A DNA stretch of 64,000 nucleotides from Sedimentitalea sp039941015. Its GTDB lineage: Bacteria; Pseudomonadota; Alphaproteobacteria; Rhodobacterales; Rhodobacteraceae. This document shows positions 8,835 through 17,774 of this stretch, piece by piece. A program made the translations under genes and the position numbers. The stretch lies in assembly GCF_039941015.1 (NCBI RefSeq), contig NZ_JBDVFI010000020.1; one strand, given 5' to 3'. Position 1 is the stretch's first letter. Each line of letters opens with the position of its first letter. The notes under the pieces are model-generated. The model ran no database searches, was not told the origin of the DNA, and saw nothing but the letters and a program-made list of their open reading frames with translations.

Positions 8835-10130
8835 ATGACTGAATCGACGAAATCCGCGACACTGACCATTGACGGTGCGTCTTACGACCTGCCGATATAC
8901 TCGCCTACAGCGGGTCCTGACGTACTCGACATTCGCAAACTTTATGCCCAAGCCGACGTCTTTACCTACGATCCCGGATTTACGTCGACTGCGAGCTGCG
9001 ACAGCACCATCACCTTTATCGACGGAGACAAGGGCGAACTGTTGCATCGTGGCTATCCGATCGACCAGCTCGCCAGCAAATCCCACTACCTCGAGGTCTG
9101 CTTCCTGCTGCTTTATGGTTATCTGCCCACAGCCTCGGTACTGGAAGAGTTCGAAACCACGATCACCCGTCACACGATGATCCACGAACAGATGCATTAC
9201 TTCTTCCGCGGGTTCCGCCGCGATGCGCATCCTATGGCCACCATGGTCGGCGTGGTCGGCGCGATGTCAGCCTTCTATCACGACAGCACAGATATCGCCG
9301 ACGGGCACCAGCGCGAAGTCGCCACGCACCGTCTGATCGCCAAAATGCCGACCATTGCTGCGATGGCGTACAAATACTCCGTTGGTCAGCCGTTTGTCTA
9401 TCCGCGCAACGACCTGAGCTATGCCGCGAATTTCCTCAACATGTGCTTTGCGGTTCCGGCCGAAGAATACCATGTCGATCCGATCGTTGCCCGCGCCATG
9501 GACCGTATCTTTACCCTGCATGCAGATCACGAACAGAACGCGTCGACATCGACGGTGCGACTGGCGTCATCCTCGGGCGCAAATCCATTCGCCTGTATCG
9601 CTGCTGGTATTGCCTGTCTTTGGGGGCCGGCACATGGCGGGGCGAACCAAGCCTGCCTTGAGATGCTCAAGCAAATCGGCACGCCCGATCGCATCCCGGA
9701 GTTCATTGCACGCGCCAAAGACAAGAACGATCCGTTCCGTCTGATGGGCTTTGGGCACCGCGTCTACAAGAATTTCGATCCGCGCGCGACGGTTATGAAG
9801 CAGTCCGCTGACGAAGTTCTCGACCTGCTGGGCATCGAAAACAACCCGGTCCTGCAAGTCGCAAAGGAATTGGAGAAACAGGCGCTGGAGGATCCGTATT
9901 TCGCGGACAAGAAACTGTTCCCGAACGTCGACTTCTATTCCGGTATCATCCTCGAAGCGATCGGCTTCCCGACCTCAATGTTCACGCCGATCTTCGCCGT
10001 GTCGCGGACCGTCGGTTGGGTCAGCCAGTGGAAAGAAATGATTGCCGATCCACAGAACAAGATCGGACGTCCCCGTCAGCTCTACCTCGGCGAAACCGAG
10101 CGCGATTATGTGGATATCGAGAACCGCTGA
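8835..10130 (+). CDS. gltA: Citrate synthase (GltA), type II
   Basis: Condenses acetyl-CoA and oxaloacetate to citrate, the entry step of the TCA cycle. 431 residues fits the hexameric, NADH-sensitive Gram-negative type. Active-site blocks are LHADHEQNASTSTVR (catalytic His), WGPAHGGANQACLEML, GFGHRVYKNFDPRA (catalytic His) and a late VDFYSGI (catalytic Asp). The start is preceded by AGAGGAAGG at 8819-8827. It follows gltX in the same direction with a 123-base gap. Confidence 0.97.
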   Translation: MTESTKSATLTIDGASYDLPIYSPTAGPDVLDIRKLYAQADVFTYDPGFTSTASCDSTITFIDGDKGELLHRGYPIDQLASKSHYLEVCFLLLYGYLPTASVLEEFETTITRHTMIHEQMHYFFRGFRRDAHPMATMVGVVGAMSAFYHDSTDIADGHQREVATHRLIAKMPTIAAMAYKYSVGQPFVYPRNDLSYAANFLNMCFAVPAEEYHVDPIVARAMDRIFTLHADHEQNASTSTVRLASSSGANPFACIAAGIACLWGPAHGGANQACLEMLKQIGTPDRIPEFIARAKDKNDPFRLMGFGHRVYKNFDPRATVMKQSADEVLDLLGIENNPVLQVAKELEKQALEDPYFADKKLFPNVDFYSGIILEAIGFPTSMFTPIFAVSRTVGWVSQWKEMIADPQNKIGRPRQLYLGETERDYVDIENR

Positions 10131-10174
10131 TCGCTGGCCTTGAATGAGGCTCGTTCCACAACAATCTTGATGCC

Positions 10175-10197
10175 GGCCCGCAGACATCCTGCGGGCC
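10175..10197 (+). terminator. Stem-loop downstream of gltA
   Basis: GGCCCGCAG and CTGCGGGCC make a perfect 9-base stem with a 5-base loop, 45 bases after the gltA stop. The T-run is poor (GTATT), so termination efficiency is uncertain. The remaining sequence from 10198 to the tRNA at 10437 shows no gene or motif I can support. Confidence 0.55.
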
Positions 10198-10436
10198 GTA
10201 TTGCGTTGCGGCGTGTGGCAATCCCACTATCATCGTCAAACAGGCGTATGAGGGTGCCGCTCTGCCAAGCGTGAGTAGCACCGAGCCGCCAGGCTGAGGT
10301 TTGCCGCATCGCCCTAGCAAATGCACTTCTAAACAAGGTTACTCTGGTAGCCTGCCCCACAGGCTCCCCCGTTCAAAACGAGAGCCCGCAGGCCTAGTTT
10401 TCACATTTCAAATTTTTGATTTTTCGGGGATGTGAA

Positions 10437-10512
<76 letters not shown>

Positions 10513-10554
10513 GTTCTGCAGCGTTTACGAAAAGCTGCGGGGGCGTGCAAGCCC

Positions 10555-11124
10555 TTATGACAGCAATCTGCTCTCGTAATTTCGAATGTGGTAAACCACC
10601 CCCTGCCCGCCGCCAACAGTGTCGAATGCCTCGGCAGGCAAACCCTGTGCGAGACATCGTATGACGCGCGAGGTGATGCCATGTGTCACGATCACGGTCG
10701 GCCCAGTCATCTCGTCAAGAAATGCCTTTGCCCGTCGTTCGAGCGCGATCAGCCCTTCACCATCAGGCGCGTGATCGTACCAGGCCAATCCCTCGGTTTC
10801 AAAGAGGTGTGGGACCTGCTCTGCGATCTCGTCGCGGCGCAAGCCCGTCCAACTGCCGACGTCGATTTCCTGCAATCGCACATCTGGCACGATTTCGGCT
10901 GAGAGCTCTTGCGCGGCGATCTGTGCTGTGGTCATCGCGCGCCCTTGCGGGCTGGAGCACCAGGCCCATCCCGTGACGCCGAACTCCTGCAGAATCGCGT
11001 TTTGCCGCTGTGCGTGCGTCCGCCCGATCGCGGTCAGTTTTGAGTCCAGTCTCCCTTGGAGGCGACCTTCGCGATTCCACTCGGTTTCTCCGTGACGCAG
11101 GATCAGAAATTCGGGCAAGGACAT
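10555..11124 (-). CDS. Histidine phosphatase family protein (phosphoglycerate-mutase-like)
   Basis: Cytosolic phosphatase of the histidine phosphatase superfamily; the substrate is not evident. The catalytic LRHGETEWNREGRLQG motif sits at residues 9-24, with the phospho-accepting His in RHG. The second conserved His is in VIVTHGITSRVI near residue 147. 189 residues is the size of small GpmB/CobC-like members. It lies between two tRNA-Val genes on the same strand, so it may share their transcript. Confidence 0.85.
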   Translation of the reverse strand: MSLPEFLILRHGETEWNREGRLQGRLDSKLTAIGRTHAQRQNAILQEFGVTGWAWCSSPQGRAMTTAQIAAQELSAEIVPDVRLQEIDVGSWTGLRRDEIAEQVPHLFETEGLAWYDHAPDGEGLIALERRAKAFLDEMTGPTVIVTHGITSRVIRCLAQGLPAEAFDTVGGGQGVVYHIRNYESRLLS

Positions 11125-11174
11125 GTCAGTCTCTCAATGAAAAGGGGCGCCGCCACTGGCAGCGCCCCGAAATC

Positions 11175-11249
11175 TGGTGGGTGATAAGAGATTTGAACTC
11201 CTGACATCTTCGATGTGAACGAAGCGCTCTACCACTGAGCTAATCACCC
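11175..11249 (-). tRNA. tRNA-Val (anticodon CAC)
   Basis: The minus strand folds as a cloverleaf with acceptor GGGTGAT/ATCACCC, D-arm GCTC/GAGC, anticodon stem CTTCG/CGAAG and loop TTCACAT, giving anticodon CAC for GTG codons. The T-loop is TTCAAAT and the CCA end is encoded. It shares its acceptor and anticodon stems with the tRNA-Val(TAC) about 660 bases away. Confidence 0.94.
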
Positions 11250-11262
11250 GTGAGGCGGGGTA

Positions 11263-11607
11263 TTAACCGTCCTGCGCAGTCTCTGCAAGAGCTGTCGTAT
11301 CGCTGGCCGTATTCGTACTTTGGCGCAGTTTGCAAACCGTAATCCGGCCATTGTGCTTTTCGACCGTGCGGTTGATGCGCAGCTTGCCAAAGGGTTGAAG
11401 GTTCATCTCACGCCCCTCGGCGATGGATTCGCCCAGAACCGCAAGCATTGCCTCGACAACAGGCTTGGCATCTTTCTTCTTAATTCCGGACCGGGTGACC
11501 ACGAGGTCCACGAGTTCTTTCTTTTTCATCTCGGTCGATGCGGCCTCGGGCTCGGCGGCCGCGTCGGTCACAGCGTCGCCAGCCTCGGTCGAACTGGAAA
11601 TAGTCAT
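11263..11607 (-). CDS. HU/IHF-family DNA-binding protein with acidic N-terminal tail
   Basis: Nucleoid-associated histone-like protein. The first 26 residues are an Ala/Glu/Thr-rich extension not present in ordinary HU. The HU fold then runs from MKKKELVDLVVTRSGIKKKDAKPVVEAML to the beta-arm region MNLQPFGKLRINRTVEKHN. It lacks the usual complete GRNP arm tip, and the C-terminus is again rich in Thr/Ser/Ala. At 114 residues it is longer than the typical 90. It is placed downstream of lon in the same direction, as hup often is. A GAGAGG precedes the start. Confidence 0.85.
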   Translation of the reverse strand: MTISSSTEAGDAVTDAAAEPEAASTEMKKKELVDLVVTRSGIKKKDAKPVVEAMLAVLGESIAEGREMNLQPFGKLRINRTVEKHNGRITVCKLRQSTNTASDTTALAETAQDG

Positions 11608-11726
11608 TTACGGTTACCTCTCATGTGCTCCGCCCTGCCGCAAATCTATCGGATCAGCCAAACGAATGCCAGTTACAGAAAGAGGCGCCCCGTTGCCAGA
11701 GCGCCCCTATTGTCATCTGCCCAATA

Positions 11727-14141
11727 TCAGTGCGCTCTGGCGGTGGACCCATCGTCCGCCGGAGTGAGCGCTGCACGCGCGGCAGCGGCTTCTTCTTCTG
11801 CCGCTTCATCCCATTCGATCGCTTCGGGCTGGCGCACCAACGCATGCTTGAGAACTTCGGAGACGTGTTTAACCGGGATGATCTTGAGCCCGTCCTTCAC
11901 GTTGTCCGGGATCTCGGCCAGATCCTTTTCGTTTTCCTCCGGGATCAGCACGGTCTTAACGCCACCACGCAATGCCGCGAGCAGTTTTTCCTTGAGCCCA
12001 CCGATTGGCATCGCGTTGCCCCGCAGACTGACCTCGCCTGTCATGGCGATGTCTTTGTGCACCGGAATCTGGGTCAGAACTGACACAATCGACGTGACCA
12101 TGGCAAGACCGGCGCTTGGGCCGTCCTTTGGCGTCGCGCCATCAGGAACGTGAACGTGGATGTCGAGCCGGTCAAACCGTGGCGGTTTCACCCCGATCTG
12201 CGGGCTGATCGAACGCACATAGCTGCTGGCCGCGTCGATGCTTTCCTTCATGACATCGCCCAGTTTGCCGGTGGTCTTCATCCGGCCCTTGCCGGGCAGG
12301 CGCAGCGCTTCGATCGGCAGCAATTCACCACCGACGCTGGTATAGGCCAACCCGGTCACCACCCCGATCTGATCCTTCTGCTCGGCCAGCCCATAACGAT
12401 ACTTGGCCACACCCAGCAGGTCACCCAGATTCTCAGGTGTCACGGTAACGCTTTCCGCTTCGCCCTTGATGATCTTGGTCAGGCTCTTTCGCGCGACCTT
12501 GGCGATTTCGCGTTCGAGATTCCGCACACCCGCTTCGCGGGTATAAGTGCGAATAATCTCGGTCAGCGCCGCTTCGGTCAGTTCAAATTCTTTGGCTTTC
12601 AGACCGTGGTTTTTGACCTGCTTTTCGATCAGATGCTGTTTGGCGATCTCTCGCTTTTCGTCTTCGGTGTATCCAGCCAACGGGATGATCTCCATCCGAT
12701 CCAATAGCGGACCCGGCATGTTGTAGGAGTTCGACGTGGTCAGGAACATCACGTTGCTGAGGTCATATTCAACCTCAAGATAGTGATCCATGAACGTGTT
12801 GTTCTGCTCAGGGTCCAGCACCTCGAGCATCGCGCTCGCCGGGTCGCCCCGGAAATCCTGACCCATCTTGTCGATCTCATCGAGCAGGATCAGCGGATTG
12901 GTGGTTTTCGCCTTCTTCAGCGCCTGGATGATCTTGCCCGGCATCGAGCCGATATAGGTCCGACGGTGGCCCCGAATTTCGGATTCGTCGCGCACACCAC
13001 CAAGGCTGATGCGGATGAACTCGCGTCCGGTGGCCCGTGCAACCGATTTGCCAAGCGACGTCTTACCGACACCCGGAGGGCCGACCAAACACATGATCGG
13101 GCCTTTCATCTTCTTGCTGCGCTGCTGCACTGCGAGGTACTCGACGATCCGCTCCTTGACCTTTTCCAGGCCATAGTGATCGTCATCCAGCACCTTCTGC
13201 GCCTTGCCCAGATCCTTCTTGACGCGCGACTTCACGCCCCACGGGATCGACAGCATCCAATCAAGATAGTTGCGCACAACGGTGGCCTCGGCACTCATTG
13301 GGCTCATGTTCTTGAGCTTCTTGAGTTCGGCATCGGCCTTTTCGCGGGCTTCCTTGCTCAGCTTGGTCTCGGCGATCTTGGCCTCAAGCTCGGCGATCTC
13401 GCCTTCGCCCTCTTCGCCATCGCCAAGCTCCTTCTGAATGGCCTTCATCTGCTCATTCAGGTAATATTCCCGCTGGGTTTTCTCCATCTGGCTCTTGACG
13501 CGGGTCTTGATCTTTTTCTCGACCTGCAACACGCTCAGCTCGCCCTGCATCAGGCCATAGACCTTCTCCAGCCGCTCGCTGATCGAAAGCGTTTCAAGCA
13601 GTTCCTGCTTTTGCGCGACTTCAATCCCCAGATGGCCAGCTACCAAATCCGCCAGTTTGGCGGGCTCGGTGGATTCACCGACTGCTGCCAACGCCTCTTC
13701 AGGGATGTTCTTGCGCACTTTCGAATAGCGCTCGAATTCATCACCGACAGAGCGCACCAGTGCCTCGGTGGTGGTCACATCTCCCGGCATTTCGGTCAGA
13801 TACTCGGCCCGCGCCTCGAAAAAGCTTTCGTTCTCAAGGTATTCGGTGATCCGTACACGCGCCTGCCCTTCGACGAGCACCTTTACGGTGCCATCGGGCA
13901 ATTTCAACAATTGCAGCACGTTGGCCAATACGCCAGCCGCATAGATGCCATTTGTATCGGGATCGTCCTCACCGGGTTCGATCTGGCTCGACAGCAGAAT
14001 CTGCTTGTCATCCGCCATTACCTCTTCCAAGGCACGCACCGATTTTTCGCGGCCAACAAACAGCGGGACGATCATGTGTGGAAACACGACGATGTCACGC
14101 AACGGCAGCACGGGATAGGAGGAATTCAGGGGGTCTTGCAT
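11727..14141 (-). CDS. lon: ATP-dependent protease Lon
   Basis: Cytosolic homo-oligomeric AAA+ serine protease that degrades misfolded and regulatory proteins. 804 residues is the standard bacterial length. The N-terminal substrate domain starts with YPVLPLRDIVVFPHM. The ATPase has Walker A GPPGVGKTSLGKS (about residue 354) and Walker B LILLDEIDKM. The protease domain has the catalytic Ser in KDGPSAGLAM and Lys in GLKEKLLAALRGG. A heat-shock-like promoter can be seen upstream. The downstream gene is an HU protein. Confidence 0.97.
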   Translation of the reverse strand: MQDPLNSSYPVLPLRDIVVFPHMIVPLFVGREKSVRALEEVMADDKQILLSSQIEPGEDDPDTNGIYAAGVLANVLQLLKLPDGTVKVLVEGQARVRITEYLENESFFEARAEYLTEMPGDVTTTEALVRSVGDEFERYSKVRKNIPEEALAAVGESTEPAKLADLVAGHLGIEVAQKQELLETLSISERLEKVYGLMQGELSVLQVEKKIKTRVKSQMEKTQREYYLNEQMKAIQKELGDGEEGEGEIAELEAKIAETKLSKEAREKADAELKKLKNMSPMSAEATVVRNYLDWMLSIPWGVKSRVKKDLGKAQKVLDDDHYGLEKVKERIVEYLAVQQRSKKMKGPIMCLVGPPGVGKTSLGKSVARATGREFIRISLGGVRDESEIRGHRRTYIGSMPGKIIQALKKAKTTNPLILLDEIDKMGQDFRGDPASAMLEVLDPEQNNTFMDHYLEVEYDLSNVMFLTTSNSYNMPGPLLDRMEIIPLAGYTEDEKREIAKQHLIEKQVKNHGLKAKEFELTEAALTEIIRTYTREAGVRNLEREIAKVARKSLTKIIKGEAESVTVTPENLGDLLGVAKYRYGLAEQKDQIGVVTGLAYTSVGGELLPIEALRLPGKGRMKTTGKLGDVMKESIDAASSYVRSISPQIGVKPPRFDRLDIHVHVPDGATPKDGPSAGLAMVTSIVSVLTQIPVHKDIAMTGEVSLRGNAMPIGGLKEKLLAALRGGVKTVLIPEENEKDLAEIPDNVKDGLKIIPVKHVSEVLKHALVRQPEAIEWDEAAEEEAAAARAALTPADDGSTARAH

Positions 14142-14220
14142 GCTCTGTCCTTATTATTGGCAAGATGACACTGGTCCCGCTCTGCGGCAACGCCCGGCCA
14201 TCTCCGGTCTCAGGTGTTTA

Positions 14221-14248
14221 AGGTGGGGCCTTCCCCCGCCAGTTCAAC
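14221..14248 (-). promoter_or_regulatory. Possible sigma-32 promoter of lon
   Basis: On the minus strand GTTGAA, 14 bases and CCCCACCT lie about 80 bases upstream of the lon start. This resembles the heat-shock pattern CTTGAA-N13-15-CCCCAT. lon is a classical sigma-32 gene. The match is imperfect and unproven. Confidence 0.35.
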
Positions 14249-14628
14249 CTCTATACATCTCTGGGCCGACACAATGACGTGCGCACCTTCCGAGGGCAAG
14301 GCGTCAATTGGATGGGATTTGCAGGAGTCGCGATTTAGCGCATCGTCTGAACAGTTGAGCACAGAAAAGGCACGGGAAACACACATTCCCGGATGGCTGC
14401 GCGTTCTACCCGCAGCCAAATCGTGGCGATCACCCGTTGTTAAAAGCCCATGCAAAAAGGACTTAGATCGACGATTATTCGGAGCCAATCAAATGGATCT
14501 TAAAGCACCTGACAGCGTGAATCGCACCCGGTTCAACACGGCCATCCAATTCAATTGAATTGGGCATACACAAGCTATGTTGGGCGGCGGCCCCCACGAA
14601 AAATCTTCGCACGCAGTCAAAACGTCGC
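14249..14628. other. Intergenic stretch upstream of lon, with a perfect 18-bp palindrome
   Basis: About 380 bases without a supportable gene between the lon promoter region and the Cys-rich gene. The open frames here lack ribosome sites and recognisable composition. At 14546-14563 lies CCAATTCAATTGAATTGG, a perfect 18-base palindrome, which could be an operator. Confidence 0.5.
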
Positions 14629-14859
14629 CTAGCCCTCTTTGAGCGCTTGCAAGGCTTTGGCACATCCAACCGATAGTTCATTTTCATTTTTCTCAAGGCA
14701 GGCCTTCATTTTGCCGCCCCCCAACCCGACACCCTTGCAGAGCCGTTCAGCATCCGGTTTGCAGTAGGTTTCCAGTGCCTCCTTTTCAGAGGCCGTCACG
14801 GTTGCGTGCGCTGCCAGAGCATAGAAAACCGCACATGCTGCAATTAAGAAATGCTTCAT
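14629..14859 (-). CDS. Small secreted Cys-rich repeat protein
   Basis: A 76-residue protein with a signal peptide (KHFLIAACAVFYALAAHA, likely cut after residue 19) and four cysteines at 33, 41, 54 and 66. The spacing, in CKPDAERLC then MKACL then LSVGC, fits one copy of the GLG1/FGFR Cys-rich repeat found in small bacterial periplasmic proteins. Two disulphides are likely in the periplasm. GGGAGGA precedes the start. Function is unknown. It appears to be transcribed alone. Confidence 0.75.
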   Translation of the reverse strand: MKHFLIAACAVFYALAAHATVTASEKEALETYCKPDAERLCKGVGLGGGKMKACLEKNENELSVGCAKALQALKEG

Positions 14860-15014
14860 CCCAAAATCCTCCCGATTCGCAGAAACGCCAAGATGCCGAT
14901 GCTGCGCAGTGTAGGAGTTTGCACCACACCGACACCTGCCAGCCTAGAACCCGAACAGTCATCGCGCAACAAACATGCGCAATACTGTAACGCTATCCCC
15001 AGATCGCCGTCCGG

Positions 15015-16145
15015 TCACAAAGGTGAGATGTCTCCTTCAGCGCGTGCGCTGTGAAATGCACTTTCCCAAGCAGCAAATTTACCGGCCTGAATTGCCGCCC
15101 GCATCTCGGCCATCAAATCCTGATAGTATTGCAGATTGTGCCAGGTCAGCAGCATCGAACTGATGATCTCCTGACTGCGAAAAACATGGTGCAGATAGGC
15201 GCGGCTGTAGTTGCGGCAGGCAGGACATCCGCAATCCTCGTCCAACGGTCGCGGATCATCCTGATGACGGGCGTTTTTGATATTCAAAACGCCCCGCCGG
15301 GTGAACACCTGCCCGGTACGGCCAGATCGGCTTGGCAACACACAATCCATCATGTCCACCCCGAGCGCCACCGCGCCGACGATGTCATCAGGCTTGCCAA
15401 CCCCCATCAGATAGCGAGGCTTGTTTTCGGGCAACATGTCAGGGGCAAAATCAAGACAGCCGAACATCGCCTCCTGGCCTTCGCCCACGGCCAGACCGCC
15501 GATAGCATAGCCATCAAACCCGATCTCTCGCAGTGCTTCGGCACTCTCGGCCCGAAGGTCAGATTCAAGCCCACCTTGCTGAATACCAAACAGAGCGTGC
15601 CCCGGGCGATCTCCGAATGCGTCGCGCGACCGTTTCGCCCATCGCATCGACAGGCGCATGCTTTCGGCAATGCGCGCTTTGTCGGCGGGCAAGGCCGGAC
15701 ATTCGTCAAAGCACATGACAATGTCGCTGCCCAAAAGACGTTGGATCTCCATCGAGCGTTCCGGGGTCAGCGCGTGTTTCGAACCGTCAATGTGGGATTT
15801 GAAGGTCACGCCTTCTTCGGTCAGCTTGCGCAGCCCGGCAAGGCTCATCACTTGAAAGCCGCCGGAGTCCGTCAGGATTGGTTTGTCCCAGTTCATGAAA
15901 CGGTGCAGCCCGCCCAGCCGGTCAATGCGTTCGGCCGTTGGGCGCAGCATCAGATGATAGGTGTTACCCAAAAGAATATCGGCACCGGTTGCCGCGACGC
16001 TTTCGGGCAGCATCGCCTTGACGGTCGCCGCCGTGCCAACCGGCATAAAGGCTGGCGTACGGATTTCACCCCTTGGGGTCGAAATCACCCCCGTGCGGGC
16101 GCTGCCATCGGTTGCGTTCAACGCAAATGAAAATCTGTCAGTCAT
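15015..16145 (-). CDS. tgt: tRNA-guanine transglycosylase (Tgt)
   Basis: Exchanges guanine-34 for the queuosine precursor preQ1 in tRNAs for Asp, Asn, His and Tyr. 376 residues is normal. Key parts are FMPVGTAATVKAM at the N-terminus, TDSGGFQVMSL (substrate Asp), the GYAIGGLAVGEG block, the nucleophile Asp in MMDCVLPSRSGR, and the zinc site CGCPACRNYSRAYLHH with a later His. It is a single gene on the minus strand. Confidence 0.96.
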   Translation of the reverse strand: MTDRFSFALNATDGSARTGVISTPRGEIRTPAFMPVGTAATVKAMLPESVAATGADILLGNTYHLMLRPTAERIDRLGGLHRFMNWDKPILTDSGGFQVMSLAGLRKLTEEGVTFKSHIDGSKHALTPERSMEIQRLLGSDIVMCFDECPALPADKARIAESMRLSMRWAKRSRDAFGDRPGHALFGIQQGGLESDLRAESAEALREIGFDGYAIGGLAVGEGQEAMFGCLDFAPDMLPENKPRYLMGVGKPDDIVGAVALGVDMMDCVLPSRSGRTGQVFTRRGVLNIKNARHQDDPRPLDEDCGCPACRNYSRAYLHHVFRSQEIISSMLLTWHNLQYYQDLMAEMRAAIQAGKFAAWESAFHSARAEGDISPL

Positions 16146-16614
16146 CCGCCTCCGTTACCGCCCTCTTGGCGAAAAGGCAAAGGTCAGAGTACACGCCCGG
16201 CGAATCCACTCTGAAATAGTGGATTTCTGCTGACACGGTTTTTTCCCGCCCCGTACTATCACAGCCTATCTATCTCGACAGTCGCAGCCTCGGCTTGCCA
16301 ACCCGCATGGGTCAGCACCTCAAGGGCGCCCGCCTCATCGGTAAGAACACACAGACCCGGCGCTTAAGAATGGGCGGCTCTCCCGCACGTTCGCAATCCA
16401 TCCAGCATCACGCTACGCGCAGCTCTGGTTTCGCGCGCGCAGCAAGCACGGGGCAGACATCTCGATCCAGCCCACTATCGGTCGCCCCATTGTTAGCACC
16501 AGCACACGCGACTTCACCCCTCCAACGGGCAAACCCTGCAGGAGAGATCCGGTTGGGCTTGATAAACGCGCGACCAACAGTCAGAACCAAACCGGCAATC
16601 CCGGAGGAAGTCCT
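16146..16614. promoter_or_regulatory. Divergent intergenic region tgt/SPFH with an inverted repeat
   Basis: 469 bases without a supportable gene, holding the two divergent promoters. At 16203-16225, AATCCACT and AGTGGATT form perfect 8-base arms around a 7-base spacer, about 60-80 bases upstream of tgt. This could be an operator or a 5'-UTR hairpin. An AGGA-rich site (GGAGGAAG) at 16600-16607 serves the SPFH gene. Confidence 0.45.
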
Positions 16615-17505
16615 ATGACCGAAGACCAGATCTACGCCCTGCTCAGCGACAGTGGCATCTTTATCTTTGGCGCACTTCTTCTCATTGTCGTCATTTTCAA
16701 AGGGGTCCGCATTGTCCCGCAGTCAGAAAAGCATGTGGTCGAGCGCTTTGGCAGACTCCATTCCGTACTCGGCCCCGGCATCAACTTTATTGTGCCGTTT
16801 CTGGACGTAGTGAAACACAAGATCTCGATCCTTGAACGTCAACTGCCCAATGCCACACAGGACGCGATTACCAAGGACAATGTACTGGTGCAGATCGACA
16901 CGTCCGTGTTCTATCGCATTCTGGAGCCCGAAAAGACCGTCTATCGCATCCGTGACGTTGACGGCGCCATTGCCACCACAGTTGCTGGAATCGTGCGCGC
17001 CGAGATCGGCAAGATGGATCTGGACGAGGTGCAATCCAACCGCGCCCAGTTGATCGGCCAGATACAGACGAGTGTCGAGGACGCCGTGGACGATTGGGGC
17101 ATCGAAGTCACCCGTGCCGAGATCCTCGACGTCAATCTTGATCAGGCCACCCGCGACGCCATGCTGCAACAATTGAACGCCGAGCGCGCGCGCCGGGCGC
17201 AGGTGACCGAGGCCGAAGGCACCAAACGCGCTGTTGAACTCAATGCGGATGCCGAGCTTTACGCCGCCGAGCAGATCGCCAAAGCCCGGCGCATTCAGGC
17301 CGATGCCGAGGCCTATGCCACCGCAGTTGTTGCCAAGGCGATCAAGGAAAACGGGCTGGAGGCGGCACAATATCAAGTCGCACTGAAACAGGTCGAGGCG
17401 CTCAACAAACTGGGCTCGGGCGATGGCAAACAGACCATCCTCGTCCCTGCCAACGCACTTGAGGCGTTTGGCGATGCGTTCAAGATGCTGAAAGGCGGTA
17501 GCTGA
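16615..17505 (+). CDS. SPFH/band-7 (stomatin-like, QmcA-type) membrane protein
   Basis: Membrane-anchored scaffold of the stomatin/prohibitin group, thought to organise membrane microdomains and protease complexes. An N-terminal membrane helix (about residues 10-32, GIFIFGALLLIVVIFKGV) is followed by the band-7 domain starting VPQSEKHVVERFGR. A long helical coiled-coil region rich in Ala, Glu and Arg covers about residues 175-260. 296 residues is typical. It overlaps the NfeD gene by one base (TGATG), the conserved SPFH-NfeD pairing. Confidence 0.92.
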   Translation: MTEDQIYALLSDSGIFIFGALLLIVVIFKGVRIVPQSEKHVVERFGRLHSVLGPGINFIVPFLDVVKHKISILERQLPNATQDAITKDNVLVQIDTSVFYRILEPEKTVYRIRDVDGAIATTVAGIVRAEIGKMDLDEVQSNRAQLIGQIQTSVEDAVDDWGIEVTRAEILDVNLDQATRDAMLQQLNAERARRAQVTEAEGTKRAVELNADAELYAAEQIAKARRIQADAEAYATAVVAKAIKENGLEAAQYQVALKQVEALNKLGSGDGKQTILVPANALEAFGDAFKMLKGGS

Positions 17506-17774
17506 TGACGCTGGCCTCGCTCTGGTGGGTCTGGCTTTGCCTAGCGCTGATCCTCGGCATCGCCGAAATGCTGATCCCGGGCTTCATTTTTCTGGGTTTC
17601 GCAATCGGGGCGGTTGTCGTTGCATTGTTGCTGGCGATTGGCCTGTCGGTTTCGCTGCCCGCCCTACTCCTGATCTTTGCTGCACTGTCACTTGTCACAT
17701 GGCTTGCATTGCGTCGCTATTTTGCTTTGCCCAAAGGTCAGGTCAAGACGTTCAAAGACGACATCAATGGCTGA
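17505..17774 (+). CDS. NfeD-family membrane protein (short form)
   Basis: 89-residue protein that is mostly membrane helices (residues 1-70, with LALILGIAEMLIPGFIFLGF and ALLLIFAALSLVTW). It lacks room for a full C-terminal OB-fold domain, so it looks like the short NfeD class or a reduced version. NfeD proteins are partners of the SPFH proteins encoded immediately upstream. It starts inside the SPFH stop codon and ends eight bases into the next gene. Confidence 0.8.
   Translation: MTLASLWWVWLCLALILGIAEMLIPGFIFLGFAIGAVVVALLLAIGLSVSLPALLLIFAALSLVTWLALRRYFALPKGQVKTFKDDING

Noticed and set aside
12783..14168. Long open frame on the plus strand opposite lon
   Set aside because: It is antisense to a clear lon gene, with composition set by lon codons and no recognisable domain or ribosome site.
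15051..16130. Open frame opposite tgt
   Set aside because: Antisense to an intact tgt gene and without any family motif.
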